Shown here: positions 18,041 through 29,582 of the stretch, piece by piece | Position numbering within the stretch: the stretch's first letter is position 1 | How the letters are laid out: every line of letters starts with the position of its first letter | Position numbers and translations under genes: made by a program | Assembly: GCA_013697785.1 (NCBI GenBank) | Contig: JACCWE010000164.1 | Span: 23,623 to 87,622 of the forward strand | Length of the DNA stretch: 64,000 bases | Direction: 5' to 3' | Source of the DNA: Gemmatimonadaceae bacterium | GTDB taxonomy: Bacteria > Gemmatimonadota > Gemmatimonadetes > Gemmatimonadales > Gemmatimonadaceae | Notes under the pieces: model-generated | What the model was told of the DNA's origin: nothing | Seen by the model: only the letters and a program-made list of their open reading frames with translations | Databases searched by the model: none

Positions 18041-19084
18041 TCAGTGCGTTATCGAGAAAAATCGAGCCGCGATGATCGGGCCTCGTGCGGGGCGACCGCC
18101 GGGTCCGGGGGGCGTACCCGCAGGCGCCGGTGCATACTCGGGCTGAAAGAGATATGCGACATGGCGCACCGGATCGACGGCTATCGTCTTGGCGCCGCGC
18201 ATGGTCGGCACGGTTGCGACGACGGTGTATTTGTTCGGCGAGTCCTGGTGCACGACCGTCACGCTGCTATCCCGGCCTGCAGGGATATAAATGAGCTTCT
18301 GTGATGCATCCCAGCCGAGCGCATCGACTCCGTCTCCGTTCGCAATGGTGGCGACCACCTTGCCACTCGTGCCGTCCACGACGACCGATGTCTTGCCGCA
18401 GCCAGCGAAGATCCGATTGCTCGCCCTATCGTAGGCGATGCCTGTTGGCCCGTCGCAGGGGGCGAGAGGCCACGACGCGATCGCCTTCATCGATTTTACA
18501 TCGACGACCTGGATGGTGTTCTTGCCTTCATTGTTGACGTAGATCTGTCCACGACCATTGGCTGCGGCGCCCTCAGGCCCGTCGTCTTCGAGCTCCGCCT
18601 GACCCAGCACGTCGCCAGATATCGGATCCAGAGTGACCACGGTCCCGGCCGGCTTGCTGTGATTCGTGAGAACAACGAGTGCATCCGGCTCATCGTACAT
18701 GATGCCGTCGAGTCCACCGGCTTCGATTCTGATCTTGCGAATGACGGCAAGCGACTTGAGATCGAACATGGTGACCGTCGAATCTCCGCCATTCGTGATG
18801 AAGCCGTGCCCCGCCTTTTCGACGAGTGCGATGCCGTGCGTTCGAGGTGTGTTCGGAATGTCGCCGAGCACCTTTCCAGAGGCGCCGTCGATGATCATCA
18901 CGTGCGTACCACGTGAGACGAAGACGCGACCTGTACCGGCTTCGGCTGTGAGATAGTCAGTGCCCCCATCGCCACCAATCGCGGATGCGACGACATGAAA
19001 GGTCTGAGCAGCTGATGACCGGGCTGTGAGTGCGAGGCTGCCGATCAGAGCAGCGGTAGCGGAGAGCATCGACGCCTTCATCAT
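18041..19084 (-). CDS. YncE-like beta-propeller protein
   Basis: From ATG 19084, with GAGG ten bases upstream, the protein is 347 residues. A signal peptide ends at ARSSAAQ near residue 24. The rest is a seven-bladed YVTN/YncE-type propeller with regularly spaced blades such as VFVSRGTHVMIIDGASGKVLGDI and IFAGCGKTSVVVDGTSGKVV. Such proteins bind ligands or DNA-damage-unrelated partners in the periplasm; none has a settled reaction. An alternative ATG lies immediately downstream at 19081. Confidence 0.85.
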   Translation of the reverse strand: MMKASMLSATAALIGSLALTARSSAAQTFHVVASAIGGDGGTDYLTAEAGTGRVFVSRGTHVMIIDGASGKVLGDIPNTPRTHGIALVEKAGHGFITNGGDSTVTMFDLKSLAVIRKIRIEAGGLDGIMYDEPDALVVLTNHSKPAGTVVTLDPISGDVLGQAELEDDGPEGAAANGRGQIYVNNEGKNTIQVVDVKSMKAIASWPLAPCDGPTGIAYDRASNRIFAGCGKTSVVVDGTSGKVVATIANGDGVDALGWDASQKLIYIPAGRDSSVTVVHQDSPNKYTVVATVPTMRGAKTIAVDPVRHVAYLFQPEYAPAPAGTPPGPGGRPARGPIIAARFFSITH

Positions 19085-19238
19085 TCCAGCCTCGTGTTTG
19101 ACGAAATCAGAACATCGGAGTGCTGGAAGCATGCATGGTGGCACCTTACGATTGAGTGACAATTAATTCGTGCATGCACCCTGGTGCAATGGCCATCATT
19201 CCCCTCGTCTCTGAAGCGCCCCAGCGACCATGTCTGGC

Positions 19239-19436
19239 TCACTGGGGTTTGTTAAACATGTATCGCCAGATTTTCCACGACCCGCGTTCCCGTCGGAAGA
19301 CGAACATTTCGCGGTTCGAATCGGCGCTCTTGGCGCCCGTGGCAACGATCGTACGACGGCCGCGGGCATCAATTTGACAATGATCTGACGGCAGTCGCGC
19401 GAGACATCGAGAGTTGTGAGGATGCGGTCGATTCAC
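19239..19436 (-). pseudogene. C-terminal remnant of an NTF2-like/SnoaL (DUF4440-type) protein
   Basis: The last 30 residues of this frame, ending FVFRRERGSWKIWRYMFNKPQ, resemble the last two strands of small NTF2-fold (DUF4440/SnoaL-like) proteins. Upstream another frame continues in similar style (ILTTLDVSRDCRQIIV at about 19380-19430), so a frameshift near 19375 seems to have broken the gene, and no further N-terminal part is present. Confidence 0.4.
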
Positions 19437-19565
19437 TGCCGGCGGCCGTCAACGCGCCTCGAGATGCGACAGCGCGGCAGTCGCAGTCGACTCCCGCACA
19501 TCATCCCGCACCAACTGCGCCTTGCCCGTTCGCTGCCCAGCCGGGGCTCGCCGTGCAACTTCGAC

Positions 19566-19979
19566 TCACCGCAGCGTGTAGAGATACGCCGAGATGTCGC
19601 GCGCGTCTCGTTCATTGATTCCGAGATTGGGCATCGCATTCCCGGGCGCGACCGACTGCGGCTTCATGATCCATCGAACGAGATTAGCGCGCGAATTCGG
19701 CAACCGCCCGGCGATGAACGTACGTCGGCCAAAGTTCTCGAGCGATGGCCCTACCAGTCCTGTGGCATCGCCGATTCCCGGTATCATGTGGCACGACCCG
19801 CAACCATAGGCCTCGATGCGTTGTCGCCCCCGCTCTGCACTCGCGCCGGATGTAGGGAGCTCCGCGCCACGATCCGAATGACACGCAGCGACGCCAACCG
19901 TCGCGATCAGGGATGCGCAGGCGAGGCGGGTCAGGCCGGATCGCCGCTTGCCCTTTCGTACGCTGGCGAGTGTCTTCAC
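19566..19979 (-). CDS. Monohaem cytochrome c at the end of the act operon
   Basis: From the GTG at 19979 the protein is 137 residues. Its start overlaps the actF stop as GTGA. It has a signal or anchor segment near residues 15-32 with a possible lipobox VAACHS, one CxxCH haem site (YGCGSCHMIPGIG near 66) and a later Met ligand candidate in PGNAMPNLGI. This pattern fits a class I cytochrome c that accepts electrons from alternative complex III and carries them to a terminal oxidase. The oxidase genes that often follow act operons are absent here, so the partner must be elsewhere. Confidence 0.88.
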   Translation of the reverse strand: MKTLASVRKGKRRSGLTRLACASLIATVGVAACHSDRGAELPTSGASAERGRQRIEAYGCGSCHMIPGIGDATGLVGPSLENFGRRTFIAGRLPNSRANLVRWIMKPQSVAPGNAMPNLGINERDARDISAYLYTLR

Positions 19980-21097
19980 GACGCTACTTCTCCCGAACGT
20001 GTTGACACATGCGCGAGCGGGCGTCGGCCCTGGCGCCATGCCGCCCCGGCCACTGCGCCTCCCGTCACCGCGAGGAGTGCGGCCGCGTCGAGCCAGCTCG
20101 GTTGTACGCCGGCTGGATGCAGCGCGGGCATGACGAGCCAGTACACGTCGAGCACGTGCATCGCGAGCAGCAACGCGCCAATCGCCGCAAGCGCACGCGC
20201 GTTGCGCTTGCGCGCACGCGATAGCAGAAGAACAAACGGAATGACGAACCGGCCAATCGCGACCACGATCGCGATGACCCCCCAGCTTCCCCGCGCGCGC
20301 GACAGATACCACGTTACTTCGGACGGAACATCCGCGATCCAGATGATGAGATACTGCGAAAACGCGATGTACGCCCAGAAGATCGAGAACGTGAGAAGCA
20401 GCTTGCCGATCGCGCTGGTCTGCTCCGGTCCGATCGATCGTGGCGCCATCACCGCGACGAGCGCGAGCATCGCGAGAAAACCGCCCGCAAACACGTACAC
20501 GCCGTAGACGGTCGAATACCAGGCCGGGTCGAGCGACATCAGCCAGTCGAACGATGCAAAAGTGAGCGCCAGGCCGACGACGATAAGACCGCCCGCACTC
20601 AATCCGCTCGCGCGCGGACGGAGATCGCTCGACTCGGCAGCACGAGCCCTCTCCATGTCGAACCACCGCCTTCTCACCAACTCTCCCACGATCGTCCAAA
20701 CCGCTAGATAGATCAGCGCCCTCACTACGAAGAAGGGCACATTGAGCCACGCCTCCTTTCGCTCGACCACACCGCGTGTCTCAACCGGAAGCGTCGCAAT
20801 CGTCGCCCACGGATAGATCTTCTTCACACCAATCAGAATCGGGAGCGCCAGCACTGCGAGCGCGGGAAGCGCACCGACGATCGCCAGCGCCAGATCGCTG
20901 AAGGCCGTGAACCACGCCGCGCCGCTGACGTAGCTCAGCATCACCAGTATCAGCGCGCCGAGCACGATCGTGAGCACCGTCGCGTAGGCGAAGAGATACG
21001 AGGTGAGCGCCTGTCGCGGCTCCAGAATCACGCCAACCAGCATGAGAATAGCGCCGACGATCGCGGCACCCAGTCCCACGCTCATGGTACGCGTCAT
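19976..21097 (-). CDS. actF: Alternative complex III integral membrane subunit ActF
   Basis: The protein is 373 residues with about ten hydrophobic helices, starting MTRTMSVGLGAAIVGAILML. It is the last membrane subunit of the quinol:cytochrome c/cupredoxin oxidoreductase (ACIII), related to the N-terminal half of the NrfD-like subunit ActC but simpler. Identification rests on topology and position: it follows actE with an ATGA overlap and precedes the cytochrome c gene with a GTGA overlap. Polar residues in helix 3 to 5 are consistent with a proton path, but I cannot assign residues. Confidence 0.9.
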   Translation of the reverse strand: MTRTMSVGLGAAIVGAILMLVGVILEPRQALTSYLFAYATVLTIVLGALILVMLSYVSGAAWFTAFSDLALAIVGALPALAVLALPILIGVKKIYPWATIATLPVETRGVVERKEAWLNVPFFVVRALIYLAVWTIVGELVRRRWFDMERARAAESSDLRPRASGLSAGGLIVVGLALTFASFDWLMSLDPAWYSTVYGVYVFAGGFLAMLALVAVMAPRSIGPEQTSAIGKLLLTFSIFWAYIAFSQYLIIWIADVPSEVTWYLSRARGSWGVIAIVVAIGRFVIPFVLLLSRARKRNARALAAIGALLLAMHVLDVYWLVMPALHPAGVQPSWLDAAALLAVTGGAVAGAAWRQGRRPLAHVSTRSGEVAS

Positions 21098-21651
21098 GGT
21101 CGCGAGAGCAGCGGCACGGCGCCCACGGTGTCGGTGTGTGCGTCCGAACGCCGTTGCAGATCAGCAACGTACGAAACTACCTGCCACCTGTCGGATTCCG
21201 ACAGCTCCGCCGCGTACGATGGCATCGCGCCCATGCCGCCCGAGATGATCGCGAAGAGCTGCTCGGGCGTCACCGCGCGCGCCGGACCCTCGAGCAGCGA
21301 CGGCGGCTTCGGGTCATCCATATTGCTTCCGACAATACTCGCCCCATCGCCGCGCGCGCCGTGGCATACGGCACAGAATATCTGAAATCGCGAGGCGCCG
21401 CGCGCGAGATCGATCTCGCGTGGTCGCTCACCGCGCAGCATCGCCTCGCGCGAGACGGCCCCCGCCGGGGTCACGCGCATCGCCCCCCCGTTCGGAAACA
21501 ATGCGTTCGCACCGTACGCGTTCGCGCGCGGCTGCGATCGCATGCGATTCCAGTCCCATCTATCGCCGGCGCGATCGGAGCACGCCGACAGCGCGAGTAG
21601 CAACGCGCTCGCGACGGCGGATCCGGTTGCGCACGCCCGCAAGGCGCTCAT
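21094..21651 (-). CDS. actE: Alternative complex III monohaem cytochrome subunit ActE
   Basis: The protein is 185 residues. Its signal peptide ends in LLALSACSD, a lipobox, so it should be lipid-anchored in the periplasm. It has one haem-binding CAVCH near residue 94 and a Met ligand candidate in GGMGAMPSYA near 140, typical of ActE. It passes electrons from the ActA haems towards the soluble acceptor. ATGA overlaps join it to actD and actF. Confidence 0.92.
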   Translation of the reverse strand: MSALRACATGSAVASALLLALSACSDRAGDRWDWNRMRSQPRANAYGANALFPNGGAMRVTPAGAVSREAMLRGERPREIDLARGASRFQIFCAVCHGARGDGASIVGSNMDDPKPPSLLEGPARAVTPEQLFAIISGGMGAMPSYAAELSESDRWQVVSYVADLQRRSDAHTDTVGAVPLLSRP

Positions 21652-22186
21652 GCGCCGCCCACGACCACGGTGCGCAGCGCGCCCGCTTCATGGAGCAGCG
21701 CGTCGGCTCGCTCGCGGTCATTCTCGTTCGCGAGCGCCGGGATGGCGATCCAGAACCGGTCGATCGCTGCGCGATCAAAACCCTCCACCTCATCCACCGG
21801 AGCCCAGAGCTTCGGAAAGCCGAGCAGGAGCAGGAGACCGATGAACGTCGCGAGTGCGGCACCGAGTACGGTTCCCTCGAAGGTGACAAGCAGAAATGCG
21901 GGTGCGGCGTGCAGCGGCCGACCGCCGACGTTGAGCGGATAGGCGTGCACGTCCGCCCACCACTGAATGCCATACGCTGTCACCATTCCGCACAGGCCGC
22001 CGAACGCCGCAATCCAGCCGATGCGCGAGGGGCGGAGCCCGAGTCGGCCATCGACGTCGGGCACATCGTACGGAGTGTACGTCTCGATCTCGCCGTACGA
22101 GTCACCCAACGCATCGATCGCGTGAAGCATCGCGTCCACGGTACCGAACTCGGCAAGCAGCTCCGGCCCATGCGATTCGCGCCGCA

Positions 22187-22187
<1 letters not shown>
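21648..22187 (-). CDS. actD: Alternative complex III subunit ActD (DUF3341)
   Basis: From ATG 22187 the protein is 179 residues; longer frames are shadows of actC. It has a soluble N-terminal part (LLAEFGTVDAMLHAIDALG, the DUF3341 start), two membrane helices at about 55-78 and 98-120, and a soluble C-terminal tail. ActD anchors the complex and lines the membrane part. Its ATG shares one base with the actC stop (TGATG), and its stop overlaps actE (ATGA). Confidence 0.92.
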
Positions 22188-23583
<1,396 letters not shown>

Positions 23584-23587
<4 letters not shown>

Positions 23588-26445
23588 GTGCGGCGACGCC
23601 GGAGATACCGCACGCGCGGCTGCGCTCCGAGCTCTTCCAGCGCGCTGAATGCTCGCGGATCGTTCGACGACCGGGCGACCTCGCTGTCCGGCGCCGTGAG
23701 CGATCCGAAGATGATCGCCTGCGATGGACAGGTCTGCTGACACGCCGTCTGTACCGGTCCGGTGTGCGGCGCGCCGGCGAGCTCCGCCTCGATCTGCGCA
23801 TGCCGGACGCGCTGCACGCAGAATGTGCACTTCTCCATCACGCCGCGCGCTCGCACGGTGACCTCAGGATTCTTCAGTAGCTGCTCGACCGGTGTCACGT
23901 TGTCGTTGTAGTCGAACCAGTTGAACCGACGCACCTTGTACGGGCAGTTGTTGGAACAGAAGCGCGTGCCCACGCACCGGTTATATACCATCTCGTTGAT
24001 CCCATCATCGCTGTGCACGGTCGCGTTGACGGGACACACGTACTCGCACGGCGCCTTCTCGCACTGCTGGCAGAGCATCGGCTGCGTCTCGAACGTGGGC
24101 GAGTCGCTGGGACCGTCGACGTACCGGTCGATGCGCATCCACTGCATCTCGCGGCTCTTGAGCACGCCCTCCTTTCCCACCACCGGGATGTTGTTCTCGG
24201 CCTGGCACGCTACCACGCACGCGCCGCATCCCGTGCATTGGTCGAGGTCGATCGTCATCGCCCACTGATCTGCGCCGAAGCCGGTGGACGGCGCGGCAGG
24301 CGGCTCGTACAACGTGAGCGGTCGGCGCTTGTTGCGCGTAACAGACTGCGGCGGCCCCGACTCCGGCGCACCGAGCACGCTCGGCGCCCGGGCATCGATT
24401 TGCCAATGCGTCTGTGTAAGTGCGAGCGTTGCGCGGCGCCCCACCGGGTGCATTTGCACACTGCCCACCTGATGCGGCGCGGCAGGAGTGCGAAGGACAT
24501 TCGCGTTCACGCCGACTCCCCGGGCAATCGCCTCCGCGCCGGCGCGGCCGTAACCCATCGCCAGCACGATCGCGTTGTTCGCGTGGCCGGGAACGATCAG
24601 CACCGGCATCTGCAGCGCACCCCCCGCGGATCGAAGCTCGACGACGTCGCCGCTCTCGACACCTGCGTGCGCGGCGGTGTCGCGCGACACCAGCGCGGCG
24701 TTGTCCCATGTGAGGGTGGTGACCGGCTGCGGCAGCTCCTGCAGCCATGCGTTGTCCGCGAAACGGCCGTCGTACACCGCATGGCTCGGCGTGATGGTGA
24801 GCTCGAGGCCGCCGGAGCCTTCACGCGACGCGGCCGCCGCGATCGCGTGCTGAGCCGCGAGCACGGCATCGCCGCGAACCATCGGCGTTACGCGTGGCGA
24901 GGCTGTTCCCTCGACGACACCGCGCCGCACCGCGCCGCTCCACGCGTCATCGCCGGACGTCGAGTCACGGCCCCGCGCTCGCCAGGCATCGCGCGTCAGC
25001 TCGTATGCCGGTTCTGCGGTCGATCCCACGAGTGCAGCGAGCAGCTCCGTCACCGTGCGCCCCGCGTACAGCGGCGCGATGAGTGGCTGCACGATCGACT
25101 CGGTGCCGTCGTATGCGCGCGTGTCGCCCCACGCTTCGAGGTAGTGGGCCGCGGGGATGAGCACCTTGGACGCGCTTGCCGTCTCATCATCGTACATGCC
25201 GAGGTACAGCGAGTTGCGCACCGCTCGCACGTGACGCGCGAGCTCGAGCGAAGCCGGCGCGGTGTAGCACGGATTCCCCTCGAGAATCACGAGTGTGTCG
25301 ACATCGCCGGCATCGAGCTCCTGCACGAGCGCCGCAAGGTCATGACTCGGCTCGCCGGCCTCCACGATGGGCGACGCCGTGTACCACACACTGTTGCCCA
25401 TGCTTCCCAGTGCGCTATTGAGCGCATGCACGAGCATGTGCACTTCAAATGGTTGGCGAGGTCCAGCGATCACGAGAGCACGCGGGCCGGCGCGGGCGAG
25501 CGAAGCAGCTGCGGTCTCCATCCACGCGCGTTCGTCTGCAGCGAGCGGAAGTGCGGTTTTGGCTTTCGGTGCATGCGTCACAACACTCAGTAACGCGGAT
25601 GCGAGCCGGCCGATGGCGCTGGACGTCACCGCAATTCGACGATCCGCGAGCGTACCCGTGGGGGTGGGCGTGGGCTCCGCGACGAGCAGCTCCCCGCGTG
25701 GTGCAGCTCGACGCCGCGTGCTGAAGTCGTATGCGTGCCGCAGGTGGAACGGCCCGGATGCCAACAGATCTGCGTCGAGACAGACGACGACGTCGGTTCG
25801 CGTGAGGTCGTACTGCGGAAGTAGAGAGGCGCCGAAGCTCGCGCGCGACGCCGCGATCTGCGCGGCGCCCCCGAGCGGGGAGTAGAAGTAGTAGCGTGCG
25901 TCCGGGTACCGCTCGCGCACACGGGCGAGCTGTGCAGCGATGAGCGGCGACGACGTCGGCTCGAGCAGGAGCCGTAGCCCTGCCCCGCGTGCACCCACTC
26001 GAGTGCCGATCGCGCTCGGATCGATGGCCGCAAGCGCCGAGTCCCAGCCCACCGCGCGCTTGCCTGCCTTTGGAGCGCTTGCGCGATGAGGATCGTAGAG
26101 CTGCAGCACCGATGCCTGTTCGAAAACGCCTGCGGTGCCGAGGCTCGCCGGGTGATCGGGATTCCCTTCGATCTTTATTGGCCGCCCCTCGCGGCTCGCG
26201 ACGATCAGCCCGGTCGCGAAGCCGTCGATCGTCATCGCCGTCGCGTAGTGCTGCGTCACCCCCGGCACGATATCGGGCGGTGCGTTGACGTACGGCAGAA
26301 TCTTTCGATCCGGCTCCCGGACGCACGCATTCACTCCCGCGAGCGCGACACTCGCGCCGAGCAACTTGACGAAGTCGCGTCGCGCGATCGTTGGGCGCTC
26401 GGCGGCGTCGCTGGGAAATTCGCGTTCGAACCGTGGATCGGACAT
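23584..26445 (-). CDS. actB: Alternative complex III molybdopterin-like/iron-sulphur subunit ActB
   Basis: The protein is 953 residues and fuses two parts, as ActB does. Residues about 50-640 resemble a molybdopterin oxidoreductase but the cofactor is absent in ACIII. Residues about 700-940 carry four clusters, seen as CTGCGACVVACQ, CQQCEKAPCEYVCP, CVGTRFCSNNCP and CTFC...CQQTCP. A Tat-type signal, ARRDFVKLLGAS near residues 21-32, would export it folded. It carries electrons between the quinol site in ActC and the haems of ActA and ActE. The gene is 21 bases after actA. Confidence 0.96.
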
Positions 26446-26466
26446 TGATGATCTCCGATTAGCGCA

Positions 26467-27123
26467 CTAGCGGTGGCACGTCGTGCAATTCGCGAGCGAA
26501 TGAATCTGGTAGCGCTTCATCAGCACGGCGGCGAGCTCGATGTCACGATCACCGCCGGGCGGAACGTAGCCTTGCGTGGTAACTGCCTCGAGTGGCCGTA
26601 GTGTTGGCGCCGGGTTGCGATGGCAATCCACGCACCAGCTCATCGTGAGCGGAGCGGCTTGCTCGACCTCCGCCGCCTGATCGATTCGTCCGTGACAGCT
26701 CTCGCATCCGACGCCCTTGTTCACGTGAATCGAGTGGTTGAAATACACGAAGTCGGGAAGCTGCGTCACGCGACGCCAGGGGATTGGCCGTCCGGTTGCA
26801 ACGCTCTGGCGAATGGGCTCCATGGGCGAGCCGGCGCGCCACAGCTGTGTGTGGCAGCTCACGCACTTCTGGGTCGATGGCAAGCCGGCCGACGCACTGC
26901 GCTCGACGCCGGAGTGACAGTAGCGACAATCGATGCGCAGCCCCGTGACGTGAATGCGATGGTCGAATGGCACCGGCTGCACGATGCGTCGATGCTCACC
27001 GCGTGCCCAGGGCGTTCGCACCCAGAGCATCGCGACGGTAGGAATGAGTATCACGAGAGCGCAGAGCGCGACCAATGTTGCGCGCGCGACCGTCGCGGCT
27101 CGACGATTGAAGATCGCGGACAT
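26467..27123 (-). CDS. actA: Alternative complex III pentahaem cytochrome c subunit ActA
   Basis: The protein is 218 residues with one N-terminal membrane anchor (about residues 15-37) and five CxxCH haem motifs: CRYCH, CVSCH, CESCH, CVDCH and CTTCH. That number and spacing are those of ActA. It is the first gene of the operon actABCDEF and the haem wire between ActB and the outgoing cytochrome. Its ATG is preceded by no very strong ribosome-binding site. Confidence 0.95.
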   Translation of the reverse strand: MSAIFNRRAATVARATLVALCALVILIPTVAMLWVRTPWARGEHRRIVQPVPFDHRIHVTGLRIDCRYCHSGVERSASAGLPSTQKCVSCHTQLWRAGSPMEPIRQSVATGRPIPWRRVTQLPDFVYFNHSIHVNKGVGCESCHGRIDQAAEVEQAAPLTMSWCVDCHRNPAPTLRPLEAVTTQGYVPPGGDRDIELAAVLMKRYQIHSLANCTTCHR

Positions 27124-27211
27124 TGTTCAATGTGAGCCCGCACACAGCGTGCCGCATCGAACTCCGCGAGCGCGACTGAGTCTGCGGTAGCGCGGCACGC
27201 CCCATGCGCGG

Positions 27212-27547
27212 TCACAATATACCACTCGCCGGCACCGTGAGGGTTGCATCCCGGGGGGCCACGAACACCACGATGAACGTGACGGGTTCCGTCGTGCTGG
27301 CATTCGCCGAGACGTGATGAACCTCGTTCGCGGCCTCGTAAAAACTCTCGCCGGCGTGGTAGACGCGCTCGGGCGCGTCGCCCACCCGCGAGCGAAGCGC
27401 TCCGGAGAGGACGTACGCGACGAGCGGCGCGGTGTGGTGATGGGCGACATCGACCTCGCCAGGTGCGTAGTGGACGCGCTTCACGGAGAATTGGCGATCA
27501 GGGAGACCGTCGATGGCGTGTTGGAGTAGTTGGTCGACTGTGCTCAT
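27212..27547 (-). CDS. Cupin-domain protein
   Basis: From ATG 27547 the protein is 111 residues; the longer frame to 27688 adds a non-protein-like stretch. The two cupin motifs are seen as HYAPGEVDVAHHHTAPLVAYVLSG near residues 27-50 and GESFYEAANEVHHVSAN near 67-83, giving the metal-binding His cluster (HHH and the later His). Single-domain cupins of this kind are often ligand sensors or small dioxygenase-like proteins. Function unknown; it lies alone after the act operon. Confidence 0.82.
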   Translation of the reverse strand: MSTVDQLLQHAIDGLPDRQFSVKRVHYAPGEVDVAHHHTAPLVAYVLSGALRSRVGDAPERVYHAGESFYEAANEVHHVSANASTTEPVTFIVVFVAPRDATLTVPASGIL

Positions 27548-27715
27548 GATCGTTCTGATTGCCCAGATATGGAGGTGGCGTACTGCTGCAGGGGTGCGGC
27601 CTGCACGTCGTGCTCGATAACTACGTAATGCACACCCCCCCGGAAGTGAAGACATGGGTGCACCGGCCTCCGCCCCCTCCAATTCCACACGGCCGTTCAG
27701 TAATTGCCCTTTTTC

Positions 27716-27937
27716 TTACTTCGCTGTACGCGTTAGTGCTTTGCCAGAATGAAACACGACAGCTGGTTCGCCCGGATGGTGGTCGTGTTCTTTGATGGAG
27801 TACATCGTGTTGGCGGCCGTCGTGCCGCGCTTGTGGACGCCGGTGACGGTGCCGTGACCAATAGCGCTACGATAGTGCCAGGATACCGTGGTGCCAGCGG
27901 GAATCGTCTTGAACGATGGTGATTTCTTGGTAGCCAT
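27716..27937 (-). CDS. HVA1/DUF2945 Tudor-like small protein, copy 1
   Basis: From ATG 27937, which follows AAGGAGG at ideal distance, the protein is 73 residues. It matches the DUF2945/HVA1 family: an SH3/Tudor-like barrel with GTTVSWHYRSAIGHGTVTGVH and a C-terminal AVVFHSGKALT. The fold suggests nucleic acid or protein binding, but no member has a proven role that I know. It is divergent from the gene at 28263, with two matching GCGTGTACGC sites between them. A distant paralogue lies at 30640-30858. Confidence 0.85.
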   Translation of the reverse strand: MATKKSPSFKTIPAGTTVSWHYRSAIGHGTVTGVHKRGTTAANTMYSIKEHDHHPGEPAVVFHSGKALTRTAK

Positions 27938-27976
27938 AACGGCCTCCTTCATGGGTGATAAGTCAGTACTGCTGAT

Positions 27977-28047
27977 GCGTGTACGCGAGCGCCGGCGATT
28001 GCACGCTCGGGCTCGGACAGGTTGAGCAACTTGACTGGCGTACACGC
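27977..28047. promoter_or_regulatory. Inverted GCGTGTACGC sites in a divergent intergenic region
   Basis: The 325-base gap 27938-28262 between divergent genes holds no gene. It contains GCGTGTACGC at 27977-27986 and its exact reverse complement GCGTACACGC at 28038-28047, centres 61 bp apart. Each is itself nearly palindromic (GCGT-N2-ACGC). This looks like a pair of binding sites for one regulator acting on both genes. Confidence 0.4.
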
Positions 28048-28262
28048 GTACGAATGAGATCTGCTATTTGTCGCTTTAGCGTCCTTTCTTCCCAAGGTAG
28101 TTCCGCGCTTCATTCATGTCAGCGGCGGCGGCGCTATCGCCAAGGTTGCCCCGCCGCCCGTGTTCGGCCAGTCGAGAGGGAAGCGATTCGATGTATGCGA
28201 CCATTTTCCAAATCACGTCTCGCGAGAGCGATGCCGGCCATAACGCGACATGGGAGGATGAT

Positions 28263-28718
28263 ATGGATCAACGAGAGCTGGGTTCAGATGAACGAGTCGA
28301 CGCACGGCACAGTCCCTTCTACGAGTGGTTGGATAACGCGACGATACGGCAACTCGTACACAGCATTCTCGAGCTTTCCATCGGCGAACGACTCGTGCTC
28401 ATCAAAGGCCTTGTGCCTGCGCTTGTTACGTCGATGGGAGTTGCCGAGTTCGACGCCTTCCTCGCAGAACTCCAAATCAAAGGGCACCGCTTTCAGGAGG
28501 CGATCGATCATCCTGGTGAAGGACGCGCCCTCCGAACGACGCCAGGGGAAGAGCTTGGCGGCCCGACGCCTACTGGCCACGCGCATTTACCGTTCGCGCG
28601 CGATCCCGATCGTCCCGGAGGGCGCGCAGCTGAGCGAGCCATAGAGAGCGAGCTCTGGGCGGACGATGCGAACATGTCGGACTGCGACCGTGGGGAGAGC
28701 GACGCGGCTCTCGAGTAA
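28263..28718 (+). CDS. Unknown protein with a KGLVP...HPGEGR core
   Basis: I chose ATG 28263 because GGGAGG ends six bases before it; in-frame starts at 28191 or 28116 would add poorly conserved sequence. The product is 151 residues, predicted helical and soluble. Residues about 30-90 (LVHSILELSIGERLVLIKGL...HPGEGR) also appear in a frameshifted gene at 38250-38518, so this core is a real family. The last 60 residues are Gly/Pro/acid-rich and probably disordered. I recognise no known domain. It ends at a strong hairpin. Confidence 0.65.
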   Translation: MDQRELGSDERVDARHSPFYEWLDNATIRQLVHSILELSIGERLVLIKGLVPALVTSMGVAEFDAFLAELQIKGHRFQEAIDHPGEGRALRTTPGEELGGPTPTGHAHLPFARDPDRPGGRAAERAIESELWADDANMSDCDRGESDAALE

Positions 28719-28729
28719 GCGCGCAGAGC

Positions 28730-28750
28730 GCCGTCGGTTGGTCCGACGGC
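28730..28750 (+). terminator. Hairpin after the gene at 28263
   Basis: GCCGTCGG pairs perfectly with CCGACGGC around a TTGGT loop, 12 bases after the stop codon. An AATTTT run follows 13 bases later. A plausible intrinsic terminator. Confidence 0.6.
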
Positions 28751-29000
28751 TGCGTGCTCGAATTTTCAGGGTAACGGTTTGAATCTCACATTGCGCGTGT
28801 GGCTGCAACTGACGATCGCGTTGACTGGTCTGGACGCTCCTTCTTCGCCATCGTCAAAGGCGCACGATTCCCTTGAGGCGGCGCTCTTTATGCATCACCT
28901 AACCGCGTGGGCCCATTCGTGGCGGCGGGTGCAAAACCATCGATAACGAGCCCATCGTCTACGAAGTCGCAAGCCCTTAGGAGCAAGAGGAGACAATATC

Positions 29001-29567
29001 ATGACAATGGATGCAAGCACAGTCATCAAGGATTGGCCGGACGACTCGCGCACCGTCACGGCAGCGCTCATAACCAAGTACGGAGCAGCGGATGAGGTCA
29101 CGTCAACGCAGGTCGTGTGGCACAACCGCGGCCCGTGGAAAGCCGTCGTCGCGTCGAAAGAGGCAACGCCGCACAATTTCCCCTTCCCCCATGGAGATAT
29201 CGTCGAGAATTTCACGGAGTATGACGTGCCACTCGACTCCTTCTCCGAGCTTGCGCACTTCGACGGCAGCGTCACGGTCAATCGGACACGTGGACTTCTC
29301 TCCGCCAGGTGTCACGACGAAGGGGCGAATCACCTCGCCGTCAACCTCGCCCACGACATCATCACGGGGAAGACGGATGTCGCGAAAGCTCGGCAGACGT
29401 ACGTGGATACCATGCTGGCGTTCCGCGAGCACAAGCCGACGCCCTACATGACCGAGCTCCAGTTCAAGCCACAACCAAACGCCGGCGATCCCGACACCGC
29501 GCTCGTGACCACCGATCAGTTGAAAAAGGCAGCCGCGGAACACAAGACGACGATCCCCGTCGGCTAG
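29001..29567 (+). CDS. Unknown conserved-looking cytoplasmic protein
   Basis: The product is 188 residues, with an AGGAGA ribosome-binding site 7 bases before the ATG. It has no signal peptide or membrane segment. Notable stretches are TQVVWHNRGPWKAVVASKE and HLAVNLAHDIITGKTDVAKAR. I do not recognise a family. It is followed 15 bases later by the DUF5996 gene and is probably co-transcribed with it. Confidence 0.7.
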   Translation: MTMDASTVIKDWPDDSRTVTAALITKYGAADEVTSTQVVWHNRGPWKAVVASKEATPHNFPFPHGDIVENFTEYDVPLDSFSELAHFDGSVTVNRTRGLLSARCHDEGANHLAVNLAHDIITGKTDVAKARQTYVDTMLAFREHKPTPYMTELQFKPQPNAGDPDTALVTTDQLKKAAAEHKTTIPVG

Positions 29568-29582
29568 CGACGGCAGCAGAAA